Numbered from the stretch's first letter, positions 1 to 8,771 are shown. The stretch is DNA of 64,000 bases from JAXMBN01 sp046349875 (GCA_046349875.1 JAXMBN010000007.1:62001-126000); one strand, 5' to 3'. The notes: a model not told the origin generated them from the sequence alone. A program made the numbers and translations.

Positions 1-864
1 GATGTCATAGGCTTGGATGAGTGTTTCAATCAGAGTATTCGGTCGATCCTTCATGCGAAAGTCGGGATGAAAGGCACTGAAATGAAGCGGCACATCTTGC
101 CCTACATCGCGAACAATCCACTCGCACATCTTCTTGAGGGTATCTGCATCGTCGTTCAGAGCTGGGATGATCAAGTTGGTAATTTCAAACCAAACTTGGG
201 TTTCATGTTTCAGATATCTCAGGGTCTCAAGAACAGGCTCAAGATGAGAATAGGTGATCTTTGAATAGAACTCTTCTGTAAAACCTTTGAGATCGATGTT
301 GGCCGCGTCCATATACTCAAAGAACGCAGGCCTAGCCTCGGGTGAAAGATAACCCGCCGAAACGGCGACATTCTTAATGTTCCGTTCACGACAAGCCATG
401 GCGGTATCAATGGCATACTCGGCCCAAACCACCGGATCGTTGTAGGTATAGGCGACGCTCTTGCAGTTCAGCGATTCGGCAGCGTGGGCAATGGTTGTAG
501 GCGATGCAATCTGACTGAGTTTCTCCGTTTCGCGGGACTTGGAGATATCCCAATTCTGACAAAACTGGCACCCCAAGTTGCAACCCGCTGTTCCAAAGGA
601 GAGGACACTACTCCCTGGATAAAAGTGGTGGAGCGGTTTCTTCTCGATTGGATCGATACAGAACCCAGTACTTCGACCATAGGTGGCAAGCACCATTCGA
701 TCGTCGCGGTTCTCGCGGACAAAGCAGAAACCGCGATCTCCCGGTTTGAGATGGCACTGGCGGGGGCAGAGATCGCAGATGACTCGGTTGGTCTTGGTAT
801 CGAGATGCCACCATGCACCCTCTACCGCACCATCCGGCAAACTCTTCCATTTGGGAGCGATCAT
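1..864 (-). CDS. amrS: AmmeMemoRadiSam-type radical SAM enzyme (AmrS), C-terminus cut by window edge
   Basis: Reading the minus strand from ATG at 864 gives an uninterrupted 288 codons that run off the window start, so the C-terminus is missing. A ribosome binding site AGGAG lies 7 bases upstream of this ATG and fixes the start. The radical SAM cluster motif CNLGCQFC is at residues 95-102 (C95, C99, C102). A separate N-terminal cysteine group (C30, C33, C37, C47) and the phrase GFCFVREN are typical of the AmrS subfamily, as is the AYTYNDP stretch. Members bind a 4Fe-4S cluster and S-adenosylmethionine; the substrate is not known from this sequence. The Memo and AMMECR1 partners that name the family are not visible here and may lie outside the window. 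Confidence 0.9.
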   Translation of the reverse strand, partial: MIAPKWKSLPDGAVEGAWWHLDTKTNRVICDLCPRQCHLKPGDRGFCFVRENRDDRMVLATYGRSTGFCIDPIEKKPLHHFYPGSSVLSFGTAGCNLGCQFCQNWDISKSRETEKLSQIASPTTIAHAAESLNCKSVAYTYNDPVVWAEYAIDTAMACRERNIKNVAVSAGYLSPEARPAFFEYMDAANIDLKGFTEEFYSKITYSHLEPVLETLRYLKHETQVWFEITNLIIPALNDDADTLKKMCEWIVRDVGQDVPLHFSAFHPDFRMKDRPNTLIETLIQAYDI

Positions 865-1118
865 ATCGAACTCCTTTCTCAACCGTTACCGTAGACTGGC
901 CGACCTTCCTGCATGATAGCAATTAGGCAGACCCCAAGGGAAACTCCTTTAGATGGCTCTATGCGGAATATTCCTTCAATTCTGATCGTTCGGCATGCCG
1001 ATGGTAACAGCGTCGATATCAGATGCTCCTCAAGAGACAGGGAGCCAATTACAACGCGTCACGGCAAACGAAGACTCAGGCCGCGAGGCGGTTATAAGAC
1101 AAATTGGGGGAGGCAGTG

Positions 1119-1445
1119 ATGGTCCGCAAATTACTTTTGGGGATGCTTTGCAGCGGCGTGTGCTGGGTAAGCTTGACCAGCGATGCAAGTGCTCAGCAAA
1201 ACGCCTACGGGCAACAATGGGGAGGAGCGGCCAGCAATCGAGACTACAGCCGCTTCAACCACTATCCGTACGTCTATTATCCTCAGAACTTCTGGGGAAG
1301 CGAATACTATCGCAGCAGTGATAGCCTGTACTATCGCTATCCAACGGAGATGCAAATCCCCGTTTACAACCGAAAGTGGCATAACGAATATCCCAGCAAC
1401 CGCCGTTATCACTTCGGTCACCACTTCATCACCGACGTCTTCTAA
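1119..1445 (+). CDS. Small secreted Tyr/Asn-rich hypothetical protein
   Basis: This 108-residue protein starts at ATG 1119, preceded by GGGGGAGG with 5 bases of spacing. An in-frame TTG at 1104 is less likely. Residues 1 to about 26 form a signal peptide ending SDASA. The mature part is rich in Tyr, Asn, Arg and aromatic residues (NHYPYVYY, SEYYRSSDSLYYRYP) and has no recognised domain. It is probably exported to the periplasm or cell surface. It is a single-gene unit: the radical SAM gene upstream is divergent and a strong hairpin terminator begins 9 bases after the stop codon. Function unknown. Confidence 0.7.
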   Translation: MVRKLLLGMLCSGVCWVSLTSDASAQQNAYGQQWGGAASNRDYSRFNHYPYVYYPQNFWGSEYYRSSDSLYYRYPTEMQIPVYNRKWHNEYPSNRRYHFGHHFITDVF

Positions 1446-1453
1446 GAACCACC

Positions 1454-1479
1454 AAGAGGCCGACTTCCGTCGGCCTCTT
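1454..1479 (+). terminator. Rho-independent terminator after the small secreted protein gene
   Basis: An 11-bp perfect stem (AAGAGGCCGAC / GTCGGCCTCTT) closes a 4-base TTCC loop and is followed by a T/C-rich tract. It lies 9 bases after the stop codon at 1445. Confidence 0.85.
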
Positions 1480-1495
1480 TCCTTTTCCCCACACC

Positions 1496-1522
1496 ACAAG
1501 GTGCCATCCACCTATCGTTGAC
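1496..1522 (+). repeat. REP-like palindromic element, copy 1
   Basis: The copy consists of a left arm ACAAGGTG, a short centre and a right arm CACCTATCG, then GTTGAC. It belongs to the family whose best copy is at 49732-49761. It lies in the same orientation as copy 2, just upstream of the transposase pseudogene. Confidence 0.75.
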
Positions 1523-1538
1523 GCCCAACACAAGGCAC

Positions 1539-1570
1539 CCAACACAAGGTGTCAGCCACCTACTGTTGAC
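1539..1570 (+). repeat. REP-like palindromic element, copy 2
   Basis: The core is CAAGGTGTCAGCCACC followed by TACTGTTGAC, in the same orientation as copy 1. A truncated fragment CCAACACAAGGCACC lies between the two copies (1525-1539). This pair forms the left boundary of the RAYT pseudogene unit. Confidence 0.75.
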
Positions 1571-1612
1571 TTCGGAAGTTGCCGCGCTAGGATTCAACGG
1601 AGGAGTTGAATC

Positions 1613-2923
1613 ATGGCGCGACCTAAGCGGGATTCGGTGTTTGGGCAAGAGGAAGTCGCCATCGCTCATTGCGTCCAGCGATGTGTGCGAAGGGCCTTTC
1701 TTGCAGGCAAAGATGAGGCGTCAGGAAAGGATTTCGAGCACCGGCGTGGCTGGATTCGGCTTAGGATGGAGTTGCTAGCATCTGCCTTCGGCGTCGATGT
1801 GCTCAACTATGTGGTCATGTCAAACCATGTGCATTCGATTCTGCGAACCCGGCCGGACATCGTAAACTGCCGTGGTCGGATGATGTCGCCACGCGTTACC
1901 GAGGCTTTTTCCTGGGAAAAGATTAGATGATTGCCTCCGGTGAACCAACGCAACAGCAGATCGCGAAAGAGATGGCCGATGCCAAGCGAATGTTGGAACT
2001 TCGCAAGCGATTATCGAGTATTTCTTGGTTCATGCGAGCTGTATCTCCGAGCTTCATAGCTCGCAAAGCCAACAATGAAGACAAGTGCACTGGCCGCTTC
2101 TGGGAAGGACGTTTTGAGGCTCAGAAGATTGTCGATGAAGCGGGACTCTTGGCATGCGCGATGTATGTCGATCTGAATCCTGTGCGAGCCGCCATGGCAA
2201 AGACTCCAGAGGCATCTAGGTTTACCTCGGCCTATGATCGCATCAAGTGCCGCAAAAAGGTTCTTAAAAGAATTGCAACATCGATTGCATTGGAACCTTC
2301 TAGGATCGATGAAAAGACGATTCTGCAGCAGATCAAATTGGCAAAAGCGGGTTTCCTCATGACAAAGAAGAAGTTGCTCGGATTACAAAAGTGTCTAAGC
2401 GACTTCCGTTCAGAAAACGAAAAAAATTCAAAAAGAAAGACAACGAGCCAAAAGCAAAGCGAACTCTTCATGCCTAATGCTCAGGATACATGGCTTACGT
2501 GCCGCTAAGCAACTCAACGAACATGATGTCGTAGATCCCAAGCCACATCATGGAGGAACACGAGCCAGCGATAAGGGCTTCTTGTCGATGACGTTGGCCG
2601 AGTACTCGACGCTGCTCTTCGATTGGACGGGTCGTCAAAAACGCCCCGACAAACGTGGCAAGATCCTCGATGACCTTCAACCGATTCTCGAGCGAATCGG
2701 AATTCGAAGGATGATGTGGTGTGACTTGGTATGGGATTTTTCCAAGTACTTCGGCAAGTGCTATGCTGCGGGCAAACCAGTGAACCTTCAGAAGGAAGCC
2801 AAGAACCGCAACATCGCCTGGAGTCGTGGCCAACGATCCTATGCGCCTGCTTTACCGAGTAGTTTTTTCTACCACTACTCCATCTTCAAGCGATCTCGAA
2901 CGACACTCTGTCTAGCGGTCTAG
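1613..2923 (+). pseudogene. REP-associated tyrosine transposase (Y1/IS200-like, RAYT), frameshifted
   Basis: Three reading-frame pieces together make one Y1-type transposase. The first (1613-1930) starts at an ATG behind GGAGGAG and contains the HUH-type motif SNHVHSILR. Near 1855-1862 the family-like sequence moves to another frame (KLPWSDDVATRYRGFFLGK). That frame hits a TAG at 1924 and then continues 1927-2508 with SISWFMR, GRFWEGRFEAQ and YVDLNPVRAAMA, the usual RAYT central region. Near 2477-2510 it shifts again, and the C-terminal region (RASDKGF, DWTGRQ, DKRGKI, ILERIGI) continues to 2923. Two frameshifts and one nonsense codon make it inactive as read. Inverted pairs of REP-like repeats flank it, as expected for this family. 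Sequencing error or programmed frameshifting are less likely alternatives because three lesions are needed. Confidence 0.85.
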
Positions 2924-3053
2924 CGCATTCCCTCCCCTCTCAAAGGCATTTTCGCCTACTTCTGGCATCCATCTCTGCCAAAAAGCCGAACCGAATGAGC
3001 TCTCCAAGCTCATTTTCAGCCCCAAAACCTGCAAACGAACCCAAATTCCGTCA

Positions 3054-3082
3054 TCAACAATAGGTGGCTGACACCTTGTGTG
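3054..3082 (-). repeat. REP-like palindromic element, copy 3 (inverted)
   Basis: The sequence contains CAATAGGTGGCTGACACCTTG, which is the reverse complement of the copy 1/2 pattern. It lies downstream of the transposase pseudogene, in opposite orientation to the upstream pair. Confidence 0.75.
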
Positions 3083-3085
3083 CGC

Positions 3086-3112
3086 GTCAACAATAGGTGG
3101 ATGGCACGTTGT
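3086..3112 (-). repeat. REP-like palindromic element, copy 4 (inverted)
   Basis: CAATAGGTGGATGGCACGTTG has the same core as the 49.7 kb copy but a degraded right arm (CACGTTG for CACCTATTG). It is paired with copy 3 across a short spacer. Confidence 0.7.
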
Positions 3113-3161
3113 AGAGGTGTATACTGGGGGTTTCCTCTCCATTCATGACAAGGGATCGAAG

Positions 3162-4049
3162 ATGTCACTAACAAGACGCGCCTTTACGACACAGGCTGCG
3201 GGGGCTGCGATGGCAATGGGTCTCGCAAGTCGCCTCGTTGCCAATCCACTCGTTGCTGGTTTATCGGCTACGGCACCGAAGATGCGATTTGGATTGGTAA
3301 CCTACCTTTGGGGACAACACATGGATCTCCCAACGGTCATCGATGCGTGCAAGACATCGGGACTGATGGGTGTCGAACTAAGAACGGTACACAAGCATGG
3401 CGTGGAACCAAGTCTTTCCAAGAATGAACGCGCTGATGTTCGCAAACGATTTCAAGATAGCGGAGTGACACTCGTCGGCTATGGATCCAACGCTGAGTAT
3501 CACGCCAACGATCCAGCGAAGCTCAAAGCCAACATTGAACAAACGAAGGAATTCATTCGGCTAATGCACGACTGCGGTGGAACCGGGGTCAAGGTCAAGC
3601 CCAATGGCTTTGTCAAAGATGTGCCTCGCGAAAAGACCATCGAACAGATCGGCAAGGCGCTCAACGAAGTCGCCGCGTATGGCGCCGACTACGGGCAACA
3701 AATTCGAGTCGAAGTGCATGGTTCCGGCACGTCCGAACTCCCCGTGATTCGCGACATCTTCAAGATTGCTGATCACAAGAACGTCGCAGTATGCTGGAAC
3801 AGCAATGATGAAGATCTCCATGGCGAAGGGCTCGAAGCGAACTTCAACATGGTGAAAGCTCGCTTCGGGGACACCTGCCATGTCCGCGAGCTCAATGACC
3901 CCAAGTATCCCTACAAGCAACTGCTTCAGCTTTTTCGATCGATCGATTATGCAGGCTGGATTCTTTTGGAAGCTCGCACCGATCCTAAAGACAAGGTCGC
4001 AGCCATGACCGAACAAAAGAAGATCTTCGATGAGTTCGTGCAGGGATAA
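3162..4049 (+). CDS. Tat-exported sugar phosphate isomerase/epimerase-like TIM-barrel protein
   Basis: Start ATG 3162 is chosen because the longer frame would begin inside the REP repeats, and because translation from here opens with MSLTRRAF, a twin-arginine signal followed by an Ala/Gly-rich hydrophobic segment (residues 5-30). The 295-residue protein then shows the xylose-isomerase-like TIM-barrel pattern (FGLVTYLWG near the start, GVELRTVHKHG, VKVKPNGF, EVHGSG, AVCWNSND, HVRELNDP and a terminal GWILLEA strand). Families of this type (AP_endonuc_2/IolE-like) isomerise sugars or inositol derivatives with a bound metal. The substrate cannot be named. It is a single gene, convergent with the methyltransferase, with 2 bases between the stop codons. 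Confidence 0.8.
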   Translation: MSLTRRAFTTQAAGAAMAMGLASRLVANPLVAGLSATAPKMRFGLVTYLWGQHMDLPTVIDACKTSGLMGVELRTVHKHGVEPSLSKNERADVRKRFQDSGVTLVGYGSNAEYHANDPAKLKANIEQTKEFIRLMHDCGGTGVKVKPNGFVKDVPREKTIEQIGKALNEVAAYGADYGQQIRVEVHGSGTSELPVIRDIFKIADHKNVAVCWNSNDEDLHGEGLEANFNMVKARFGDTCHVRELNDPKYPYKQLLQLFRSIDYAGWILLEARTDPKDKVAAMTEQKKIFDEFVQG

Positions 4050-4051
4050 CG

Positions 4052-4843
4052 TCAGCGTTTGGGTTTCTTGAGAATGAACACGACATCCTCAGACCACTCA
4101 TCCACTTCAATGGGATCGTCGATGGAGTAACGGAAGTCATAAACGGCATCGACTTCCCACTCCGGCACACTCTTCAGCAACGACTGAAACTGCTTGGCGG
4201 TGTAACTTCGCAACTCCAAGCAGTCATCGATCCGAGACGATCCGGTTGGGCGATGGATATCGAAGCGAATATTGAATCGCTCCATGCGCTTCTTCGGGTC
4301 TTTATCGCGGGGCCACATCTGCGTATTGACGACGAGGTGACCGCGACGTGCCGACCAACTTTCTGTATCCGTCGGCGTTCCCTTGAGTGGTGTCAGGTGG
4401 AAACCGAGAGCGTAGATGCCGCCTGGACGAATCGCCGAAGCCATACATCGTAAGTGATCGGCAGCCATCTTCTCCGTAGATAGGTGCCGGAATGAGTTGA
4501 TGGTATTAAAGGCAGCATCATACGGTTTCTTCACCGTAAAGTCCGACATATCTGCCACCCAAGACGACGATTTCAGGCCATGCTTCTTCAAGCGAGCATT
4601 GCAATAATCGATGGCCTTGCCATTCAAGTCGATTCCATCGGCGGTATATCCCGCCTTGGACATGCGATACAATAATCGGCCCGTGCCACATGCGGGCTCG
4701 AAGACGCGTTTCACTTTCCCGTCGACGTGCTTTTGGAAGACAGCCTCCAAGAACTTGAACTCGGCAGCCCAATCCGATCCAAAAATGAGATCGTAGTAAA
4801 CAGGGAAATCGTAGATACTGGCTTCAAGTGTTTTCGTTTTCAT
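4052..4843 (-). CDS. Class I SAM-dependent methyltransferase
   Basis: The 263-residue product has the methyltransferase motif I FEPACGTGR at residues 48-56, an acidic residue in motif II (GIDLNGKAI), and a motif IV-like FNTINSFRHL. A long acidic C-terminal part (YSIDDPIEVDEWSEDV) follows. It transfers a methyl group from S-adenosylmethionine to an unknown acceptor, probably in the cytoplasm, since no signal peptide or membrane segment is visible. It faces the TIM-barrel gene tail to tail and diverges from the DinB-like gene, with which it shares a 65-base intergenic space. Confidence 0.85.
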   Translation of the reverse strand: MKTKTLEASIYDFPVYYDLIFGSDWAAEFKFLEAVFQKHVDGKVKRVFEPACGTGRLLYRMSKAGYTADGIDLNGKAIDYCNARLKKHGLKSSSWVADMSDFTVKKPYDAAFNTINSFRHLSTEKMAADHLRCMASAIRPGGIYALGFHLTPLKGTPTDTESWSARRGHLVVNTQMWPRDKDPKKRMERFNIRFDIHRPTGSSRIDDCLELRSYTAKQFQSLLKSVPEWEVDAVYDFRYSIDDPIEVDEWSEDVVFILKKPKR

Positions 4844-4908
4844 AATCCGCGAATGTCCGTTCTTCCATACGATTGGTCAAGTACGGTTCAAGAGTATAGA
4901 GATTCTCG

Positions 4909-5454
4909 ATGTCGCAACAACCTTCCCCCAATGCTACCGATTTGACGACGGCGGTGATTCAGATTCATCTACAAACGGCTCTCGGACAGCTCGAATTTAT
5001 CCGGGCCTATGTTTTGGACCTGCTCAAGCACGTTCCCGAGGAAAAATGGAAATCGATTCCATGTGGAGCCCCATCCAATTTGGCTTGGCAGGTCGGACAT
5101 CTCGCCGTGGCCGAGTACGGATTGTTGCTCTTTCGCCAGCGAGGACGGGCCGAGGAAGATCTAGAATTGATGCCTGGATGGCTTCGAAAAAAATATGGAA
5201 AAGGTTCAAAGCCTTCTGAGGATCTCCAAGAAACACCCCAAGAGCTACTGGCGGCCCTCGATCGCATTCATACCACCTCGCTTGCCACGATTCGCTCGCT
5301 TCCTTTAGAACAATTCTTGGAACCGATCGATATGCCCTACGCCGTCTATCCGAACAAGCTCGGCGCCGTTCTTTTTTGTCCGCTTCATGAATCCATTCAC
5401 ACTGGTCAGGTCGGATTGATTCGGCGACTGCTGGGCTGTGAACCTGTTCGTTAG
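4909..5454 (+). CDS. DinB-family putative metal-dependent protein
   Basis: This 181-residue protein has the four-helix DinB/YfiT pattern. The likely metal ligands are H64 (WQVGHLAVAEYG) and H160/H164 (LHESIHTGQVG), spaced as in DinB_2 proteins. The family includes thiol-dependent S-transferases and many uncharacterised members, so the reaction is not assigned. It has no signal peptide. It begins a plus-strand run with the next two genes, with only 21 bases to the following start. Confidence 0.8.
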   Translation: MSQQPSPNATDLTTAVIQIHLQTALGQLEFIRAYVLDLLKHVPEEKWKSIPCGAPSNLAWQVGHLAVAEYGLLLFRQRGRAEEDLELMPGWLRKKYGKGSKPSEDLQETPQELLAALDRIHTTSLATIRSLPLEQFLEPIDMPYAVYPNKLGAVLFCPLHESIHTGQVGLIRRLLGCEPVR

Positions 5455-5475
5455 TTTTTCCAAACGATTGCTCCT

Positions 5476-6171
5476 GTGAACTTCTTCACTCACGCTCGAC
5501 GCTATTTACACGATCCGTATCTCGTTGCTGGTACGGCTATCCCCGATTGGTTGAGCGTACTGGATCGCCGCGTCCGCGCTCGATCGCAATCGGCCGCAAC
5601 TCTGATTCAAGATTCCGATCCTCGCGTGGTCTCCTTGGCGAAAGGCATCATCCAACATCATTACGACGACGGATGGTTCCACCAAACAGAAGCGTTTTAC
5701 CAGATCTCAGGAAGCATCTCGCGACAACTGAGGACAGTACTCGGGCCAGATGAAAGTATGCGTCCGAGCTTTGTGGGCCACATCAGTCTCGAACTACTTC
5801 TCGATGACGAGCTCATCCAATCTGCACCGGATCAGCTCGATCAATACTACGCGATCCTTCAATCGCTCGACCCTGGATTGATCGAGCACACGATCACGCG
5901 GATTAGCAAACATCCCGCCGATCGTTTGGCGGCACTCATTCCTCGATTCATTGCCGAACGCTTTCTTTATGACTACGCGACCAATGATCGCTTGGTATGG
6001 CGAATCAATCACGTTCTCAAACGCGTTGGACTCGAACGAGTTCCTACCGATTCGTTGGATTGGTTAGAGCACGGAAGGCAAGCGGTACGTGAAAGGCTTA
6101 GCGATCTTCTAGCGGGCGAAGAAGACGACTTAGCAGCGCATCGCATCCAAGGAAACGCCAATGCAGATTGA
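5476..6171 (+). CDS. Hypothetical protein, possible distant relative of ACP phosphodiesterase (HD-like)
   Basis: The start is GTG 5476; no strong ribosome binding site is visible. The 231-residue protein begins NFFTHARRYL, then has a GTAIPDWL motif, an IIQHHYDDGWFHQTEAFY motif and a GHISLELLLDDEL helix. This order of His/Asp motifs resembles the ACP phosphodiesterase (DUF479/AcpH) layout, where His and Asp bind a metal. That is an inference from pattern only. The 3' end overlaps the next gene by 11 bases, suggesting coupled translation with the channel-like protein. Confidence 0.5.
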   Translation: MNFFTHARRYLHDPYLVAGTAIPDWLSVLDRRVRARSQSAATLIQDSDPRVVSLAKGIIQHHYDDGWFHQTEAFYQISGSISRQLRTVLGPDESMRPSFVGHISLELLLDDELIQSAPDQLDQYYAILQSLDPGLIEHTITRISKHPADRLAALIPRFIAERFLYDYATNDRLVWRINHVLKRVGLERVPTDSLDWLEHGRQAVRERLSDLLAGEEDDLAAHRIQGNANAD

Positions 6172-6748
6172 TTCAAAGCCCAATCCTTCCAACGATTCCT
6201 CACGCCAAAGGCTTTCGCTCCCGATGCATTTGCGCGAGCTTTTGGAAGTGATCGTGATCATCAGTCTTGGGTTTGGAATATGGAGCCTTTCCCAATGGTT
6301 CGGGCCTGTAATGGTTCCCTATTGCATTTGGACTGTGGTACTTTGTGCGGTCCTGAAGACCTTCTATTATTTCGCGGAATCACTTTGGCAATTGGTTCGA
6401 GCGACTGCGGAGGATATGCCGTATCACCGATTCTTGATGATCATGGCCTACAACATGGCAGAAGTTACGATTTCCTTTTCGGTCGATTTTTGCCTTCTAC
6501 AACTGCTCGCACCGGGAAGTTTGAGTGGCATGGAAAGCGATACGAACATAGGTTTTATTCTGTTTGATTGCTTTTACTTTAGCGTTCTCAATTTTTCGTT
6601 CTTCGGCTATGGGGATATTACTCCAACGACCATTCCAGCCAAGATCGTTATGTTGTTAGAAGTCATCACAGCCTTTACAACTGTGATCTTTCTTATCTCT
6701 GACTTTGTAAGTATGAAAGACTCGATGCGCAGGCAGCGTCGAGATTAA
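6161..6748 (+). CDS. Small potassium-channel-like membrane protein (Ion_trans_2 type)
   Basis: The 195-residue product has about four hydrophobic segments (roughly residues 28-45, 50-68, 95-115 and 160-180). Before the last segment lies FFGYGDITP, which matches the K+ selectivity filter GYGD and the following TP. Pore-only channels of this kind pass K+ through a tetramer. There is no visible nucleotide-binding or RCK domain. It starts inside the end of the upstream gene (11-base overlap), so the two are probably translated together, and the SDR gene follows after 5 bases. Confidence 0.75.
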   Translation: MQIDSKPNPSNDSSRQRLSLPMHLRELLEVIVIISLGFGIWSLSQWFGPVMVPYCIWTVVLCAVLKTFYYFAESLWQLVRATAEDMPYHRFLMIMAYNMAEVTISFSVDFCLLQLLAPGSLSGMESDTNIGFILFDCFYFSVLNFSFFGYGDITPTTIPAKIVMLLEVITAFTTVIFLISDFVSMKDSMRRQRRD

Positions 6749-6753
6749 AAATT

Positions 6754-7533
6754 ATGGAACGTCTTCCAGGCATTTCCCTATTCAATCTTACGGGACAAGT
6801 TGCGGTCATCACCGGTGGATCCAAGGGCCTGGGTTTAGCCATGGCTCAGGGCTTGGCTAGCGCTGGGGCTTCGATCTTCATTGCTAGTCGCAATGGACAA
6901 CAAGCCGAAGAGGCCGCCTCATTCATTGCCGATAGATTCTCGGTTCCAACCGGTTTTGCATCAGTCGATGTGACTCAGCAGGCTGAATGCGAAAAGATGG
7001 CCACGGCCGTCCGTTCGCAGTTTGAACGAGTCGATATCCTTATCAATAGCGCCGGCATCAACATTCGTGGCCCCATCGATCAACTCTCGGAGAATGAATT
7101 CCAATCGGTGATGCAAACAAACGTCACGGGTACTTGGTTGAGTTGCAGAGCCATCGTTCCAATCATGAAGCAACAGCGGTATGGGCGAATCATCAATCTT
7201 GCGAGCACGTTGGGATTGGTGGGCTTGGCCAATCGCACGCCCTATGCGAGCAGCAAAGGAGCGGTAGTGCAGATGACACGAGCCCTAGGCCTGGAGTTGG
7301 CGGAGTTCGCGATCACATGCAACGCCATCTGTCCCGGTCCTTTCTTGACGGAAATGAATATCCCGATCGCCGATACCGAAGAAGCCAAGAAATCGATCGT
7401 GGGTGCGGTAGCCATGAATCGTTGGGGGCGTCTGGAAGAGATTCAAGGCGCCGCTATCTATCTTGCCAGTCCAGCGGCCAGCTTTACGACCGGTAGCATG
7501 CTGGTGGTCGATGGTGGATGGACCGCCCGCTAA
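6754..7533 (+). CDS. Short-chain dehydrogenase/reductase
   Basis: The 259-residue protein carries the classical SDR motifs in order: cofactor loop TGGSKGLG near residue 17, NSAG near residue 97, a catalytic Ser in INLASTLG, and YASSK with the catalytic Tyr and Lys. The C-terminal SMLVVDGGWTAR is typical of the FabG/gluconate 5-dehydrogenase branch. It should catalyse NAD(P)-dependent oxidation or reduction of a carbonyl or alcohol. The substrate is not evident. It is cytoplasmic and follows the channel gene by 5 bases. Confidence 0.92.
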   Translation: MERLPGISLFNLTGQVAVITGGSKGLGLAMAQGLASAGASIFIASRNGQQAEEAASFIADRFSVPTGFASVDVTQQAECEKMATAVRSQFERVDILINSAGINIRGPIDQLSENEFQSVMQTNVTGTWLSCRAIVPIMKQQRYGRIINLASTLGLVGLANRTPYASSKGAVVQMTRALGLELAEFAITCNAICPGPFLTEMNIPIADTEEAKKSIVGAVAMNRWGRLEEIQGAAIYLASPAASFTTGSMLVVDGGWTAR

Positions 7534-7810
7534 TCGACTTCCCCGCTAAAAAGGACTGCATATAGTTGCTTGGCCCAGCATCGACGTTGCTGGGATTCGC
7601 CCTCCTCATCTCACCGAGATTCGGATTTCGCGGGCGAACAGGGGTGCGAATAGAGGATCTTCACAAATCTTCAAGGGAGGGTGAAGGCAACTCGACCTCC
7701 AATAAACTAGAATGTTTTGGTTCTAGTTGCGATTCACGAAGAGTCTATCGACTTTGGGAACCTTGTTTGAAAGCTGCTTCCATCGAGAACGGTGGTAGAA
7801 ATCACTGCGT
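7534..7810 (+). other. Intergenic leader with several hairpins, no convincing gene
   Basis: This 277-base space before the nucleoside hydrolase contains three visible inverted repeats: a 7-bp stem CCCAGCA/TGCTGGG (7574-7594), a long-range TTCGCCC/GGGCGAA (about 7596-7639), and an 8-bp stem AACTAGAA/TTCTAGTT (7705-7728). None is followed by a T-run, so they do not look like terminators. The 86-codon frame across 7566-7826 has no family features and is not called. Confidence 0.4.
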
Positions 7811-8761
7811 ATGCCGCGAAAACTAATCATCGACTGCGACCCAGGAATCGACGATGCCATTGCGCTAGCGCTCGCTCTTTTCGACCCCCGACTTGAAATC
7901 CTGGCGGTAACTTCCTGCTCAGGAACCGTCGAAGCGGAGAAAAGCACGCAGAACCTTCAGGCCATTGTGGAACTCCTCGATCCACCTCGCCATCCTCGCA
8001 TTGGGGCTGGGACCGACCCGGAGGACGCTGCGATCGGTGACGGCCGCCAATTGCACGGACAAGATGGACTTGGCAATATCGAATTGCAACCCATCGGTCG
8101 CCAGCACGTTTTGACAAGCGAGAAGCTAATCGCTGATCAATTGCGATCCAATCCGGGCGACGTCACGATTCTTTGCTTAGGTCCATTGACCGGAGTTGCA
8201 CGAGCCTTTCAGCGCGATCCGAGTTTGATGAAGTCGGTCGATCGGATCGTGATGTCGGGAGGTGCACTCGATGGAATTGGCGATGTAACGTCGATCGCCG
8301 AGTTCAACATGCACTTTGACCCAACCAGTGCCGCTTCGGTTTTTCGCTCACCTACCACCAAGACCCTGGTGCCTCTCGAAGTCTGCCGTCAACTTTCCTT
8401 CGGCCTCGAGATTATCGACCATCTCCCACCCAAATACACTCGCGTCGGAAAGCTGCTTCACCAGGTTGTTCCGTTCTTTCTTCGTAGTCATCGGCAAATT
8501 CGGGCGTCCGAATCGATTTGTCTCCCGGCTGTGATCGCGTTGCTCAACGTTACGGAACCGACCCTCTTTCAAACTCAAGAAGCCTTTGTTGAGATCGAGG
8601 AATTGGGCCAAATGACTCGCGGCGCCACACTTGTCGATCGACGAGGCTTTGGCATGCACCGTCGGAACATGGAAGTCGCCACGGTTGTGGATGTGGATTC
8701 GGCTCGCGATAGTCTTTTGAACGCGTTGAAGTTTGCAGGGCAAGCCAGCGAAGGAGCTTAG
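7811..8761 (+). CDS. Inosine-uridine-type nucleoside hydrolase
   Basis: The 316-residue protein opens with IIDCDPGIDDA, the family signature whose aspartates (D8, D10, D14, D15) bind Ca2+ and activate water for N-glycosidic cleavage of ribonucleosides. Other family marks are LHGQDGLG, LCLGPLTGVA and AEFNMHFDP, the last supplying further ligands. It probably acts in nucleoside salvage in the cytoplasm. The stop codon lies 10 bases before the pseudokinase start, so the two may be co-transcribed. Confidence 0.92.
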   Translation: MPRKLIIDCDPGIDDAIALALALFDPRLEILAVTSCSGTVEAEKSTQNLQAIVELLDPPRHPRIGAGTDPEDAAIGDGRQLHGQDGLGNIELQPIGRQHVLTSEKLIADQLRSNPGDVTILCLGPLTGVARAFQRDPSLMKSVDRIVMSGGALDGIGDVTSIAEFNMHFDPTSAASVFRSPTTKTLVPLEVCRQLSFGLEIIDHLPPKYTRVGKLLHQVVPFFLRSHRQIRASESICLPAVIALLNVTEPTLFQTQEAFVEIEELGQMTRGATLVDRRGFGMHRRNMEVATVVDVDSARDSLLNALKFAGQASEGA

Positions 8762-8771
8762 CGAGACCATC

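Noticed and set aside
7566..7826. 86-codon frame in the leader before the nucleoside hydrolase
   Set aside because: It overlaps the nucleoside hydrolase start, has no ribosome binding site and contains the hairpins.
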